DNA of 64,000 nucleotides from Amblyornis subalaris (GCA_018881555.1 JACAXG010000081.1:3294674-3358673), one strand, 5' to 3'. Shown: positions 29,819-41,705, numbered from the stretch's first letter. Program-made: numbers and translations. Notes: generated by a model not told the origin, from the letters alone.

Positions 29819-32800
29819 TCAGGCCTCAGCCACCGCCAAGCCCAGGATCTTCTTGACNTAGTTCTGGACGTTGACGTGGAGCTGGGGGGCCGTAGCAGAG
29901 AAGGTCTCCATGGCCAGGGCCCGGGTGGCCTCGGAGCCGCCCCACATGGCGCGGTACAGGGGCAGCGTGTACTTCTGCTTCCCCTGCAGAGACACAGCAT
30001 GGTCACCACCCAAACCCAAAACTCCACCCCGGCCCCAGGGGTGATGCCCCGCATGCCCCCCTCCCAGCACCGTGCCTCCAGCAGCGCCCTGCTCTTAGCC
30101 CGTGTTCCCCCTGTCCCAGCACCGTGCCTCCAGCAGCGCCCTGCTCTTAGCCCGTGTTCCCCCTGTCCCAGCACCGTGCCTCCAGCAGCGCCCTGCTCTT
30201 AGCCCGGCAGACAGCACACGGGAATGGGACAGGGTGGGGAATGCTGCTGTGGGCAGCTTTGGCACTGCAGAACCTGGAGAGGGGAGAACACCTTGACCTT
30301 GGAGAAGGAGCAGGCCCTGAGAAGTTCATGAAGTTCAGCAAGGCCAAGTGCAGGGTCCTGCAGCTGGGTCAGAACAGGATGGATGGAGGGATGGAGAGCA
30401 GCCCTTCAGAGAAGGACTTGGGGATACTGGTGGGTGACAAATTGGACATGACCTGGCCATGTGCTCTCCCAACCTGGAAAGCCAACTGTGTCCTGGGCTC
30501 ATCCCCCAGCCTGGGCAGCAGGGGAGGGGGAGATTCTGCCTTCTCCTCCACTCTCTTAAGACCCCANCCTGGAGCACTGCATCAAGCACTGGGGGTCTCC
30601 AGCACCAGACACACATGGACCTGTCCGAGCAGGCCCAGAGGAGGCCATGGAGGTGCTCCAAGGGCTGGAGCCCCTCTGCTCTGGAGCCAGGCTGGGAGAG
30701 CTGTGAGTGTTCAGCCTGAAGAAGAGAAGGCTCCAGGGAGACCTTAAAGCCCCTTCCAGTGCCTACAGGGGCTCCAAGAGAGCTGGAGAGGGACTTTGGA
30801 CAAGGATCTGGAGTGCCAGTACAAGGGAAAATGGCTTCCCACTGCCAGAGAACATGGTTGAACGCGATATTGGAGAGAAATTCCTCCTCGTGAGAGTGGT
30901 GAGGCCCTGGCACAGGTTGCCCAGAGAAGCTGTGGCTGCCCCATCCCTGGAAATGTCCAAGGGCAGGTTGGACAGGGCTTGGAGCAACCTGGGATAGTGG
31001 AAGGTGTCCCTGCCCATGGCAGGGGTGGCATGAGATGAGCTTTAAGGTCCCTTCCAACCCCAACCATCCTGTGGGACTATCAAAAGCAGGAGCCAACCCT
31101 TGGCCCTCTGGCACTGGAAGCCCTGTGCCCCATGCCCATCTGTCCCCACTGGCATGCTGCTGGGCACAGCCGCCACTGCCAGTGAACGAACCTGGCTGTG
31201 CAAGAAGTCCTTGACTTTGCTGTACTCGGTCTCCAGGTTGTTCTTGAGGACGATCTGGCACCAGCGCAGTCGCAGCTCAGCATTCTGGGCCTTGGAGATC
31301 TTGGGATACATCTTGCTCAGCCTTTCCACATTGCCTGTGAGAGGGGGGTGGTCACCATCCCCACAGGGCTCTGCCCCAGCTCCCAGCCCCTGCTCCCAGG
31401 GAACCCTGTGAGTCCATCTCAGCTGTGCTGCAAATCCTCTGGGATCCTCCCTGGATCAGCCCTGGGCCCTTCCCAAGCCCCCCCACACCCCCAGCTCTGG
31501 NGCACCCCAGGCACTTGCCGGCTCTGGGCAGGAGGGTGCCTGTGTTGGGCCTTCNCGGCTGGGCAGCCCTGCAGGGCCATGTGGTGGTGCCTAGGGGTGC
31601 CAGCACAAACGGGGGAGATCCCTCCGCAAAGAGGGCAAGGAGCGTTGAGGTGACATGGGGACATGGCAGCCCAGCCAAGCCAGCCTGGGGACAGCAGTAC
31701 TGCANGTCCCCACACATCCAGGGACACACTTCCCTTGGCTCTCCATCCCCCACCACACTGACCGAGGCTCCATGACACCAGGACCCACTGAGCAATTGCA
31801 GAGGGGCTGAGGCTACACCCCTGACGTGCCCTCGCATCCCTGGCCAACTGGCTGGACTGGGGCGTGTCATCCTGTGTCTCCTCTGGGCACCAGAGCCCTA
31901 GGAGTGACCCAGACCTCACCTTCAGGCAGGGGGGATTTCTGCAGGACCTGATCCAGGAAATAGACCAGCTGGTACGTCCTCCAGCCTGTGATGTCCACGG
32001 CTTCGATCGCCTCCATGTTCAAGCCATCAGCTGCCCAGAGCTCTGCCAGCTCATCNGCCGGCCTCATCAGCTGCTGCCCTGGCGACAGGTCGGGCAGGTA
32101 GGGCGGCCAGCCCGGCGTGTTCAGCCAGCGGTCAAACTCAAACCCTGCAGCAAGGTAGGAGGGAGAGCTGGGAGCAGTTCCCTGAGCCCCACACGGGGTG
32201 CTGCTGCCCAAACCCCCACTGCCTTCTCCCAGTGCCACCCACCCTGCCCAAGGACGGTGACCACCACAGACTAACGGGNTGAGGCCGTTCAGCCACCTGG
32301 GCTCAGGGTGTGCTCATGGGTCTCAGCCCCCCTGCCACCAATGGGACGAGCTGGCTCCAGCACGGAAAGCTCCTGCCAAGCCTGGATCTCCAGCAAGGCT
32401 GGGTCGAGCCCATGGTGCTGGCTGGGCCTGATCCCAGTGCTCACCAGACTCACCAGGCTGAGTCATGGACACCCCATGAAACAGCACCTAAGCACAGAGC
32501 AGGGACTGGGTTTGGATTGAAAAAAATCCGGCTAAGCTGGCATGCACCTAAGCTTGGGCTAGTGCCTGATCCCAGCAGGCCAGTGCCGTGCCTCCTCCNG
32601 CAGAGCCGGGGCCGGCAGCCGCAGCACCTCCAGTAAAACACACAAACCAGTGTGCAAAGGCTCCAGGGAATATGGGCAGCTCCAACACACACGGGTGTTG
32701 GCCAGAACAGTGCTGAGCTGACCTGGGATGGAGTCCACGCCTTTCTCCTTCAGCTCTGGGAAGTACTCCAGGAAGAACCCGAGAGTGTCATCCGCGGTGA

Positions 32801-35800
32801 TGCTCTGGAACTTGAACCGGTTCACGTAGGCCTGCGGGGACGGATGGGGCTGATGCCAGACTCAGTCACCCCAGCAGCACTGCCCAGCCCTCTGCGTGCT
32901 CCATCTCAAAGAGGAACCCATTCCAGCCTCATTCCCTACAGAGGTTGCTCAGCCCCCTGCATACCCCAGCACTTGCTGCCAGTGCGAGGCTAAGCTCTGC
33001 CTTCATCTTATTCCCCCATTAACATCCCCACTTCCCACCTCCTCTTCCTCTCCCCAGCCATCCTCTCAGCCTGTCCTTCCCAGGGTCCTGCTGTGCCCTG
33101 GCCTCCTGCCATGGCATTTTGGATGACTTTGCACCTCACACCCACCTGGAGGAAGGCATCGAACTTGCTCTGGTTGCCCACAAGATGGGCCAAGTAGCTG
33201 ACAAAGCAGTACCCCTTCTCGTAGGGCGTTTCGTTGTATGTGTCATCTGGATTGACACCTAGAAAAAGGCAAAACCCTCAGAAATCCTCTGCCCACCAGC
33301 AAAACAACACGGCCCTCATGTGCACTGAGATTCCCCCTTCTGCGCTGGGCGCAGCCTGTCCCATCCCTCCTGCAGCCCTCGCCTCTGCCGGGTCCCACCC
33401 GTGCCAGTGTTACTGCCAGCCACGGAACAGCCCGGCTCCCCCCACCCCACCCCTCACTGTCCTGCTCCCCCGGGGCCGGGGGCGCCCCACAGACCTGGCT
33501 CAATCACCACGCGCAGCTTGTTGAGCGGGTGGTCCTCCCCCGTGGCGTCCATGTGCTGGCGCAGGAGGGCCCTCCCCGTGGCAGCCTCCAGGCAGGTGTA
33601 GGGCAAACCTGGGCAGAGACAAGCGGAGGCGTTCGGGGACCCCGGCCAGACCCCTGCGCACTGCGAGCACAGCGGGTGCTGCGACGGGAGAGGAACAGCA
33701 TCAGTGCATGAGCTGGGAGAGGAAGAAACCAATAAACACGGAGTTGGGATGGCAGGGCTGCAGGGAGGCACTGGGCAAGCCAGCCCGGGGCAGCGAGAGG
33801 TTTTTAGAGCCACTTAAATTCGTATAGATGCAGCAAATGCTGCTGGGAGCACACAAGCTTCTGGACAAGACTGTGTGTCCAGGGGGAGCTCAGGGCAGCC
33901 GGTATCAGCTCCACAAGGGAGCTGCAGGATGATGAGGAAGGTGAGGCTGGGCAAGGACACAGTGCCCACATCCCTGGAAGGGGTTGTGGGGATCTGTCCA
34001 TCTCAGAGCAAAGGCTACCAGAAATCACAGACTGGTTTGGGTTGGAAGGGACATTAAAGATCATCTTGTTCCACCCCCTGCCATGGGCAGGGACACCTTC
34101 CACTATCCCAGGTGGCTCCAAGCCCCATCCAACCCGGCCTTGGACACTTCCAAGGATGGGGCAGCCCCAGCTTCTCTGGGCAGCCTGTGCCAGGGCCTCC
34201 CCAACCTCATAGCCAAAATTTCTCNCCAATATCTAATGTAAACCTACTCTCTTTCAGTTTACAGAAGCCCCCAGGGCATTGCAGCTGCCGCCCTTCACCT
34301 CTTCTGAGATGCAGCGCAGGCTCCATCCCCGCAGGCAGCACTCAGAAGGACGCGGGGATCCGTGGGACACAGACCCCAGACCCACACAGGGCTCAGCACA
34401 CACGCAAGGGCTCAGCACCTCACAGCCAGGCACGGCCACGCACCGTAGACCTCGGTGGAGATGCGCCTCTGGGCGTACATGGTGAAGCCCTCGTTCAGCC
34501 AGAACTCGCCCCACGTGGCATTGGTGACCAGGTTGCCAAACCAGCTGTGGGAGATCTCGTGGATGATGACGTCCACCAGCGAGCGGTCCCCGGCCAGCAG
34601 GCACGGCGTCACGAAGGTGAGGCAGGGGTTCTCCATCCCACCGAAGGGGAAGGAGGGCGGCATGAACAGGATGTCGTACCTGCCAGGGAAGGCTGGGCTC
34701 AGACCCCAATCCTCCTGCAGACAGGGGCGGGGATGGAGGTAAACTCCCTCCCTGGCCCTGGGGAACTAGGTCCTTCAGGAACCTTCCAGCCATACCTGCC
34801 CCAAACATAAGGTCCAAAGAGTTTCTCTCCAACCACCAGGAACTCCTCTATCACCCCGTCATACTCCTTCTTGGCAGCCTCAATCAGGCAGGGCTCGGCC
34901 CAGACTCGGCTCCTGGCCAAGCATGAAGAGGAAGTTTAACAATTAGGGGACTTTCACCTTGTTGCCTCATCAGACAGAAACTGCACGGGTTTATTCCACA
35001 GAAAAATACAATCCTACTGACAAAGGCATCTAAAGAGGCCGATAATGCAAACTGCTGTGATTTCTTTCCTTGTCCGAATGTCAAAGTGCACTGGCAGCCA
35101 AGAACTCAAGAAAGCACCAGCCTTGTGAGGAAACATGGGACCCTCCATGCACGGGGGCCTGCTGCCCTCATTCACTTGCAGAGTGACATAAGCAGAGCCA
35201 GGGACTCTCCTGAGGGCGAGGGAACACAGCACCAAGGCTCCTCCTCACTCTCCAGAGCGAAAAGGACCCTCCCCCTCGGAGTCCACAATCTGGTGACACA
35301 GACAGGGACTGACAGGGCCATGCTTATGGCCAGTGTCCCTGCTCTCCAGAGCCCCGTGGAGCAGGGAGAGGCAGGAGGCGGCTGCCACAGGAGCTCCACC
35401 GCACAGCTCCCACAGCTCTGGGACCCTCCTGAGCTCCTTACCTTGGACCAACGTCAGCAGACACAATGTCTCCAACAACCAGAGCGATCAGGTAGGACGG
35501 GATTGGCTGGGACATCTTGAAGACAAAGGTGTTATCCTTCTGTTTCTCCCAGCTCGTGGCACTCATGACAGCNGTGAAGCCCTCGGGGACCTGAACATGT
35601 GGAGAAAAACATCCATATGTGGATCCATAACATACAGAGTGGGAGGTCGGCTAACCCAGCTGGGACACGGCAAAGTCTGATGGCAAACACGTCCCAGACT
35701 GAAGTCCCAGCCGGGTCTGTGGGCACTGCAGGCTTCGGGGAGCAGAGCAGAGCAGTAACACCCCAAGCTCCCACTTGAGATCCCAGCTGCATCCCTGCAA

Positions 35801-38014
35801 CACTGGGACACCTGGAGCTGCCCCACAAGGTGCCAGGAGATAAGGAAATGCTGGAGTTGCAGGCATGGAAGGGCAGAGGATGCAGATCCCTCAGCCGTTG
35901 GCTCCCCTCCCAATTCTTGCACAACAACTCGTTTTTCCCGTTCCCAAGCCAACGTAGAACCCACGGCCAATTCACCGGCCTGGGCTGAGCCCAGGGAGAT
36001 CANTCCAGTGTCCCCTATCCCAAACATGGGGTGAGCCCGGCAGTGCCTCAGGGAACGTGGTTTCCTTGGTACAGAGCATCACACCAGAGCTCTGCGACAG
36101 CCTCATGCTCACCCTGCGGGGGCAGAGGGGAAGCAAAATAAATCAATCCCAGCATTGCCAGCTGATGCCACCACATGCCATTGGTGCTGGCTTGGTGTCA
36201 CACCAGTAAGCAGCTTCCCTTGCCCACAGCAGGCCAGCAAGCTGGGGCGGCCCAGTGCCAGTGTCACCACATGCCCACCTGCAGACAAGGAGGGAATGTG
36301 GATTATTTAGTCCTGTCTTTGGGGATCAGCAGCTGCTTCTTCCATCCTGAAGTTCAGCAGCCCCAGAACCACCACCAGGACCCAGCATGGCCCAGCACCA
36401 TGGGGGGATCCTCCAGCTGTTTCCCCCCAAACTCAGCTCCCACTACTACAAATGCCAGGAGCGCTGGGCAGGATGGCCAGGCTGGCGAGGGCACCTGCTC
36501 CCAGGCACCAGCACTGCAACTGGGGAGAGGCAGGAGCACACTGGAGCTGCTTGTGTTCACTTAAAGGGGCACATAAGAGGAGAATCAGCCCAAGTACAGA
36601 TCAGTGATTTCTCAGCGCCTTCTCAGCTGTGGCCAGAGGTGGAGGGTTTGAAGCAGCGTCACTGCTGTGATGCCCCAATGCTTCAGCACATTCCTGCAAG
36701 GGACCCAACAGCTCAGAACCACAGAACAGTTTGAGTTGGAAGGGACATTAAAGATCATCCCATTCCAGCCCCTGCCATGGGCAGGGACACCTTCCACTAT
36801 CCTAGGTGGCTCCAAGCCCCATCCAACCTGGCCTTGGACACTTCCAGGGATGGGGCAGCCACAGCTTCTCTGGACAACCTGTGCCAGGGCCTCACAGCCA
36901 AGAATTTATTCCCAATATCCCATCTAACCCTGCCCTCTGGCAGTGGGAAGCCATTCCCCTTGTCCTGTCACTTCATTCCTTGTCCCAAGTCCCTCTCCAG
37001 CTCTCTGGGAGCCCCTTTAGGCACTGGAAGGGGCTCTAAGGTTTCCCAGAGCCTTCTCCAGGCTGAACACCCTCATCTCTCCCAGGCTGGCTCCAGAGCA
37101 GAGGGGTTCCAGCCCTCGGATCATCTCCGTGGCCTCCTCTGGACTTTCTTCCCCAGCAAACTTTGCACTCATGGAAGGTTTTGCTCCTGCTGGGTGTGAA
37201 GAAATGGCCAGGACAGCTCCTGGGGCTCTGCTTACCTTCACGGTGGCCGAGTAGGTGAATTTGACCGAGGGGGTGTCGAAGCAGGGGAAGAAGGACCTGT
37301 TGAGGACGGCCTGGCCCTGTGTGTACATGTAGGGTTTCTGCTTCCCCGCCGTCTGCTCAGGGGACAGCCAGCACACCTATGGAGGGACCGAGACCCTGGT
37401 GAGAGGCTGCTTGCCCATGGCTGCTCCTTGGGGAGGGAGCTGGGAAGGGGCTTCTCACCTGGGGGAGCTCTACCCACCCCAGGCCCAGTGTCCCCTGGAC
37501 CACCCCAATTTCCCCCAGGTCTGGTGACCCTCAATCCACATCCAGTGTCCTCCCGGTCCCCGTGGGCCTGGGTGTCCCACTGGACCCGGTGTCCCCTCCA
37601 TCTGCCCAGTCGCCCCTCGGGCCCAGTGTTCCCCCGTGCCTCCCGCTCGCCCTGGGCCTGGAGATCCCCAGCGTCCCCCAGTTCATCCCGGGCCCGATGT
37701 GCCTCAGTGTCTCCCTGCTCTTCCCGGGNCCGACGTGCCCCAGTGTCCCCCCGCTCCCCCGGGCCCGACGTGCCCCAGTGTCCCCCCGCTCACCCCAGGC
37801 CCCTCGCCCGCCTCGTAGTCGATGAGGAGGGTGAGCAGCTGCCCGGCGCGGGGGGGCTGGGGCAGGGCGATGTGCAGGGCGCTGCCATAGCTGGCGAAGG
37901 GCCGGCTCTCCACGGGCAGCGCCTGCCCGGCCGGGTCCCCGGGCCCGCCCGGCGGGGGCAGGAGCGCGGCGCGGCTCACGGACAGCGCGGGGTGCGCGTC
38001 CAGCCGCAGCTCCG

Positions 38015-38076
<62 letters not shown>

Positions 38077-38255
38077 CCGTCCCGCTCGCAGCGCAGCTCC
38101 AGCCGCGCGCGCCCGCGCAGCCGCCCCGCGCCCGCGGCCGCGAAGGACACGCGCAGGTCCAGGTGCAGGTGCCGCAGCGACCACGAGCCCGCGCTGCCGG
38201 CGGAGGCCGCGTCCCGCACCGGGGCCCTGTCCCCGTCCCGCACCGGGGCCGCCAT
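29819..38255 (-). CDS. RNPEP: RNPEP, aminopeptidase B, complete (11 exons, 657 aa)
   Basis: Aminopeptidase B is an M1-family zinc exopeptidase that removes N-terminal Arg/Lys from peptides; it is found in the secretory pathway and outside the cell. Coding exons in transcript order: 38255-37794, 37376-37236, 35590-35442, 34912-34796, 34679-34444, 33608-33495, 33258-33146, 32831-32723, 32144-31920, 31334-31192, 29983-29819. All introns are GT/AG and the phases join without a break. Visible sites: substrate-binding GGMEN at residues 303-307, zinc motif HEISH at 330-334 with the third ligand Glu353 (FWLNEGF), and Tyr419 in PYEKG, matching the catalytic Tyr of LTA4H. The C-terminal ARM-like part runs from [12 protein letters not shown] to the end. 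Human RNPEP is 650 aa and has the same 11-exon plan as I remember it. The start is the ATG giving MAAPVRDG, as in family members. Odd points: six EGG repeats near residue 70, and an ambiguous base at 29858 in a TAN codon that should be Tyr. Confidence 0.96.
30063..30205. repeat. 52-bp tandem repeat, ~2.75 copies
   Basis: Units start at 30063, 30115 and 30167 with CCCAGCACCGTGCCTCCAGC and are essentially identical. The array lies in the last RNPEP intron, next to a CR1 insertion. Confidence 0.95.
30240..31078 (+). mobile_element. CR1 LINE 3' fragment (~0.8 kb)
   Basis: The longest well-preserved CR1 piece here: ORF2-end-like text (AAGTTCAGCAAGGCCAAGTG, GGGTCCTGCAGCTGGG) through CTGGAGCCAGGCTGGGAGAG to CCTTCCAACCCCAACCATCC. 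It is antisense to RNPEP, in its last intron, and frame-broken. Confidence 0.9.
34024..34262 (-). mobile_element. CR1 fragment
   Basis: ATCACAGACTGGTTTGGGTT to CCAATATCTAATGTAAACCT; CR1 3' end in the same orientation as RNPEP, within its intron 5. Confidence 0.9.
36712..37150 (-). mobile_element. CR1 fragment
   Basis: CAGAACCACAGAACAGTTTG through GCAGTGGGAAGCCATTCCCC to CCGTGGCCTCCTCTGGAC; good match to the CR1 3' end, in RNPEP intron 2 about 90 bases from exon 2. Confidence 0.9.
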
Positions 38256-38340
38256 CGCCGCGCCGGGGGCCGGGCCGCTCGGCGGGGGCGGGGCGGACGC
38301 CGTCCGGAGGCGGGGGCGAGGCGGAGGCGGGGAACGGAGA
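37780..38340 (-). promoter_or_regulatory. RNPEP: RNPEP CpG-rich promoter/exon 1 region
   Basis: CpG density is very high over RNPEP exon 1 and the ~85 bases upstream, with GC-box-like GGGGCGGGGC on either strand near 38285-38300. No TATA box is evident. This fits a housekeeping CpG-island promoter. The exact start site cannot be read from sequence. Confidence 0.6.
38013..38078 (-). repeat. RNPEP: In-frame 9-bp repeat (GAGGGCGGC) in RNPEP exon 1
   Basis: About six tandem copies of a 9-base unit (GCCGCCCTC on the plus strand) encode repeated Glu-Gly-Gly just before AELRLDAHP in the N-terminal domain. Human RNPEP has a short PEGAAELRLDSHP-like segment there, so this is an expansion of a loop. 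Unit length keeps the frame, so copy number can vary without breaking the gene. Confidence 0.9.
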
Positions 38341-39265
38341 GAGATCCGCGGGTGGGGGAGGGAGGGGACCCGTGGGGGGATCCATCGGGGATCCGTGGGT
38401 GGGGGATGGGGGGGACATGGGGTGGGATCCGTGGTAGGGGGATTTAGGGGGATCTGTGAGGGACCTATCGGGTTCCGGAGGGAATTCGGGGAGGAGGGGG
38501 GAATCCATGGGTTGGGATCCAACGGGGATCTGGGGAAAATCAGGATGGGAAGAATTCGTTGGTGTGAAGAATCTAGGAGGATCTGTGGACGAGGATCCCT
38601 GTGGGGTCGGGAGGGCGGGATCCAGAGGTCTGGGAATCCATGGATCAAGGGAATTCGTGGTGGGCCATTCCTGGACAGAGAGGTCCATAAAGATCCAAAA
38701 TGGAATCCATTAGAGGGTTCATGTCGGGATCTATAGGAAGAGGATGGGAAGGGGGAACTCAGCGCCGAGGTCTGTGGAGACATCCAGGGGGAACGCGAGG
38801 AGGGATATAGATATGCATCCATGGAGGGATCCGGTGGGGGCGGGGGTGTCCAGGAGTCGGGGACCCCTATGGGATCCGGAGGGAATCTATGGGGGATCCA
38901 GAGGGGGTCGAAATCCATGGGGAGGGGTACCCAGGGCTGGGGATGGTGGGGCAAGACCCAGCGGGGGAGCGAGGGAGGAAAAGAGGGAGATCCATGGTGG
39001 GGAATCTGGGGAGGATGCGGGCATGGGGCCTGAGTCCATAAGAAACTCGCGGGGAAGGGTGGCCATGGGGGATCCTGTGGGGTGCATGGGGGGGGCAATG
39101 TCAGGATTCATGGGGAGGGGATCGAGAGATGACCCACCGCGGGGACGATCGGGGGAGGGTCGGGATTTTGGGAGGGATCCATGAGGGATCCAATGGGTCG
39201 GGGCGTCCATGTGGGATCCATGGGAAATCCGCGAAGGGGATGTTCCGTGGTGGATTCGAGGGGGG
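38340..39265. repeat. Degenerate GGATCC/GATCCATGG-rich minisatellite upstream of RNPEP
   Basis: Roughly 0.9 kb built from imperfect G-rich units that repeatedly contain GGATCC, GGATCCATGG, GGATCCGTGG or GAATCCATGG with variable spacers. It lies immediately upstream of the RNPEP start. Because the units rarely form stops on the minus strand, the reading frame stays open for about 281 codons before the RNPEP ATG. Degeneracy suggests an old array. Confidence 0.7.
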
Positions 39266-39284
39266 TCCANGGGGTATCTCCGGC

Positions 39285-39720
39285 TCAGGCTCCTCCGCCG
39301 GCTTCAGGCTCCGCGTCTCAGCAGCAAGAGCGGCACCGGGGGCATCAGGGACCAGGCGGGGCTGCCCCGAGGGACCGAGCGGGGCAGGGACGGCCCCGCA
39401 CCCGCCTCTCCGGGCCGGGGGCCGCTGGACGGAGAGCCGGGGACCGGGGCGAGCANCCTGGGCGGCCGGAGCGGCGGGGCCGGGCACGGGCCTGCGCGAC
39501 TCCTCCCCCGGGCGCCGGCCCGGCCCGCGCGGGTCCCCGGCCGCGCTGTCACTCCGCGACCGGCGGCGGCTCCGGGCGCTGCCCGCGGGGCCCGCGGGAC
39601 GGGGCGCAGCGAGCGGTGAGCGGGGCAGCGGGACCGGGGCCGTGGGGCACTTCCCCGCGGGAGCGGGGACACTCGGGAGGCAGCCGGTGGGAGCGGGGCT
39701 GATGAGGGGCATCCTGCGTG
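39285..39720. promoter_or_regulatory. Second CpG-rich patch, possible promoter
   Basis: A dense CpG block about 1 kb upstream of RNPEP exon 1, separated from it by the GATCC-rich repeat. A good donor-like GTGAGC occurs at 39616 on the plus strand, so a divergent noncoding first exon is possible. No conserved protein is visible in the open frames. Alternatively it is an alternate RNPEP promoter or simply a GC-rich patch. Confidence 0.35.
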
Positions 39721-41020
39721 GCCCTGGAAGGCGCAGGGGACAGACACCCTGGCCGAGACCGGCTGTGACAGGGACTGGCGGTGACATTGGGGGACACCCC
39801 AGTAGGGTCGTCTTGCGGGGATCGGGGTTGACAGAGGGAACAACGNGTGGAGATGGGGGACACCCCGTCGGGGACCGGTGAGCCACCGTGGGGGCCACAG
39901 ATGAAGGAGAACACCCTGTTGAGGATCGAGGTGATGGGGTCANGCTGTGGGGAACAGCGGTGACACGAGGGACATGCTGGCAGGGACTGGGGGGACAGAC
40001 AGCAACTGGAGGGGCTGGCACAGTCTGACAGTCGGGGCAGTCCCTGTTTCCCCTCTCCTGTGCCCCACAATGTCCCCACCTATCCGCAGGGACCCTGTGG
40101 CAGCAGTCTGAGCTGCAGCGTGCCCGGGCTGGCAAATTCCTGTGTCCCAGTGCCCTCAGTATCCTCTGGACATCCCCAGTTCCTGTCCCTGGTAGAGGGG
40201 GACTGCAGAAAGACGCCACAGTGCCTCCCCANTTCAGTCCCGGGGAGCACAGAATGGCCAACAAAGGGTGACAGGGGAGACTGAGGCACAGGTACTGCTG
40301 AGATGGGTGATGGGGGAAACTGAGGCACAGGGGCTGCTAAAAATGTGAGCTCTGCTGCCCCACATCTCCTCTCCACAGGCAGAGCAGGCCGGTGCTGGCA
40401 GATCCCGGTGTCTGCCCTCATTTTTGACATGGGAAGGCGTTTCTTGGCTGTGGGCATCCAAGGGTGCTTCCCACGGGGATCTTCCACCACCTGGGGTGAT
40501 GGAGCCATCCCCAGGCTCCTTGGAGCCGGAAATTTGCAGCCAAANCGGGATGGCACAGGACAGAGGGAAAACTTTGAGATGACTTCATCCCAGGCNGTGT
40601 CCCCATGGAGGTGCCGTCACCCTGTGTGAGGGAAGCGGTGAAGACCCACCGCGTGCGTGTGCCAGGGCAACTCTTTTCCTGGATTTCACCTAGGAAAAAA
40701 ACAACTGGGAGGNGAGCCAGGGAGTGTGGGTGTGCCGGGATGCTGGGCCCGCAGACGGCCCTGCTGGATACCCGCGGCTGCCCGGAGCGGGTGAGCACGT
40801 GCCCCCGTGCAGGAAGGGGTTGCCCATGGGTTATTGGGGTGCTGCCTGNGTTCCCCGAGGCTTTGCCGTAGCTGCCAGGCCATCACCCCCAGTGCCAGAG
40901 AGAGGTGTGCTCCCGAGGGGGTCACAGGGATGGGGGAGTCCCTGCACCCNCAGCAGCGTGTGTTGGTGCTGTGTTGTTGGAAGGAGGGGTCGGACCCCCC
41001 CAGTTTCACAGCCGGGGAAG

Positions 41021-41068
41021 CTGAGTCAGGAAATCCCAGCTGGCCCGGCCGGATCCTGGCTGAGTCAT
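41021..41068. promoter_or_regulatory. Pair of AP-1/MAF-like sites
   Basis: Two exact TGAGTCA heptamers, at 41022-41028 and 41061-41067, both preceded by GC (GCTGAGTCA, a MAF/NF-E2-like extension). The spacing is 39 bases, near four helical turns. The role and target gene are unknown. Confidence 0.3.
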
Positions 41069-41459
41069 TTCGCAGGCGCTGAGTAAGTGCCCGTGCCGGG
41101 GGGTGCGGGGTTCCCGCGCCTCTTGGGGGGCAGGGGCTGCCCGCACATGCCCCGGCAGTGCCCATGGCCCCGGCCGCGGGGCACTCCCCGCCCTGCCAGC
41201 CCCCTGCCTCAGTTTCCTCCCAATGTTTTCCGAGGACTGGATGAGACACGAGGCTCCTGGGACATGGACATGTCACACACCCCAGCACAGGGAGCCGGCT
41301 CTGAGGGGCCAGGGAGGATCTGAAGCGGGGAGACGGGTTGGGATGGGTAGNATGGGGCTGGGTGAGCTCTGGCGCTCACTGGGAGGAGAATAGTGTCCCT
41401 AAGGCAGGATTTGGGATCCTCCTTCTGCTGAAGAGGGTCTCCAGTCTTGGTGTGTTGGN

Positions 41460-41705
41460 AGGGGGTTGGCATTGAGGGGAGGAATGTGGGTGGGGAAGGG
41501 ATGGGGGTGAGAAGTGGGATTGGAACTAAGATGGGAATGGGGACAGGGACAGGGATAGGGAAGGGATGGGGATGAGATGGGATGCATTGGGGCTGGGATG
41601 CGGATAGGGATGGGGTGAAGATAGGGATAGGATGGGATGAGATGGGGGTGAGGACAGAAATGGGATGGGGACAGGGATGAAGCTGACAGGGCTGGAGCAG
41701 AGCTT
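41460..41705. repeat. GGGATG/GGGATAGG purine-rich degenerate repeat
   Basis: About 240 bases of nearly unbroken purines built from GGGATGG, GGGATAGG and GGGATGAG units, strongly strand-asymmetric. Confidence 0.8.

Noticed and set aside
37428..38447. Long plus-strand open frame (339 codons) over RNPEP exon 1
   Set aside because: It is antisense to a well-supported exon; GC-rich sequence gives long stop-free shadows.
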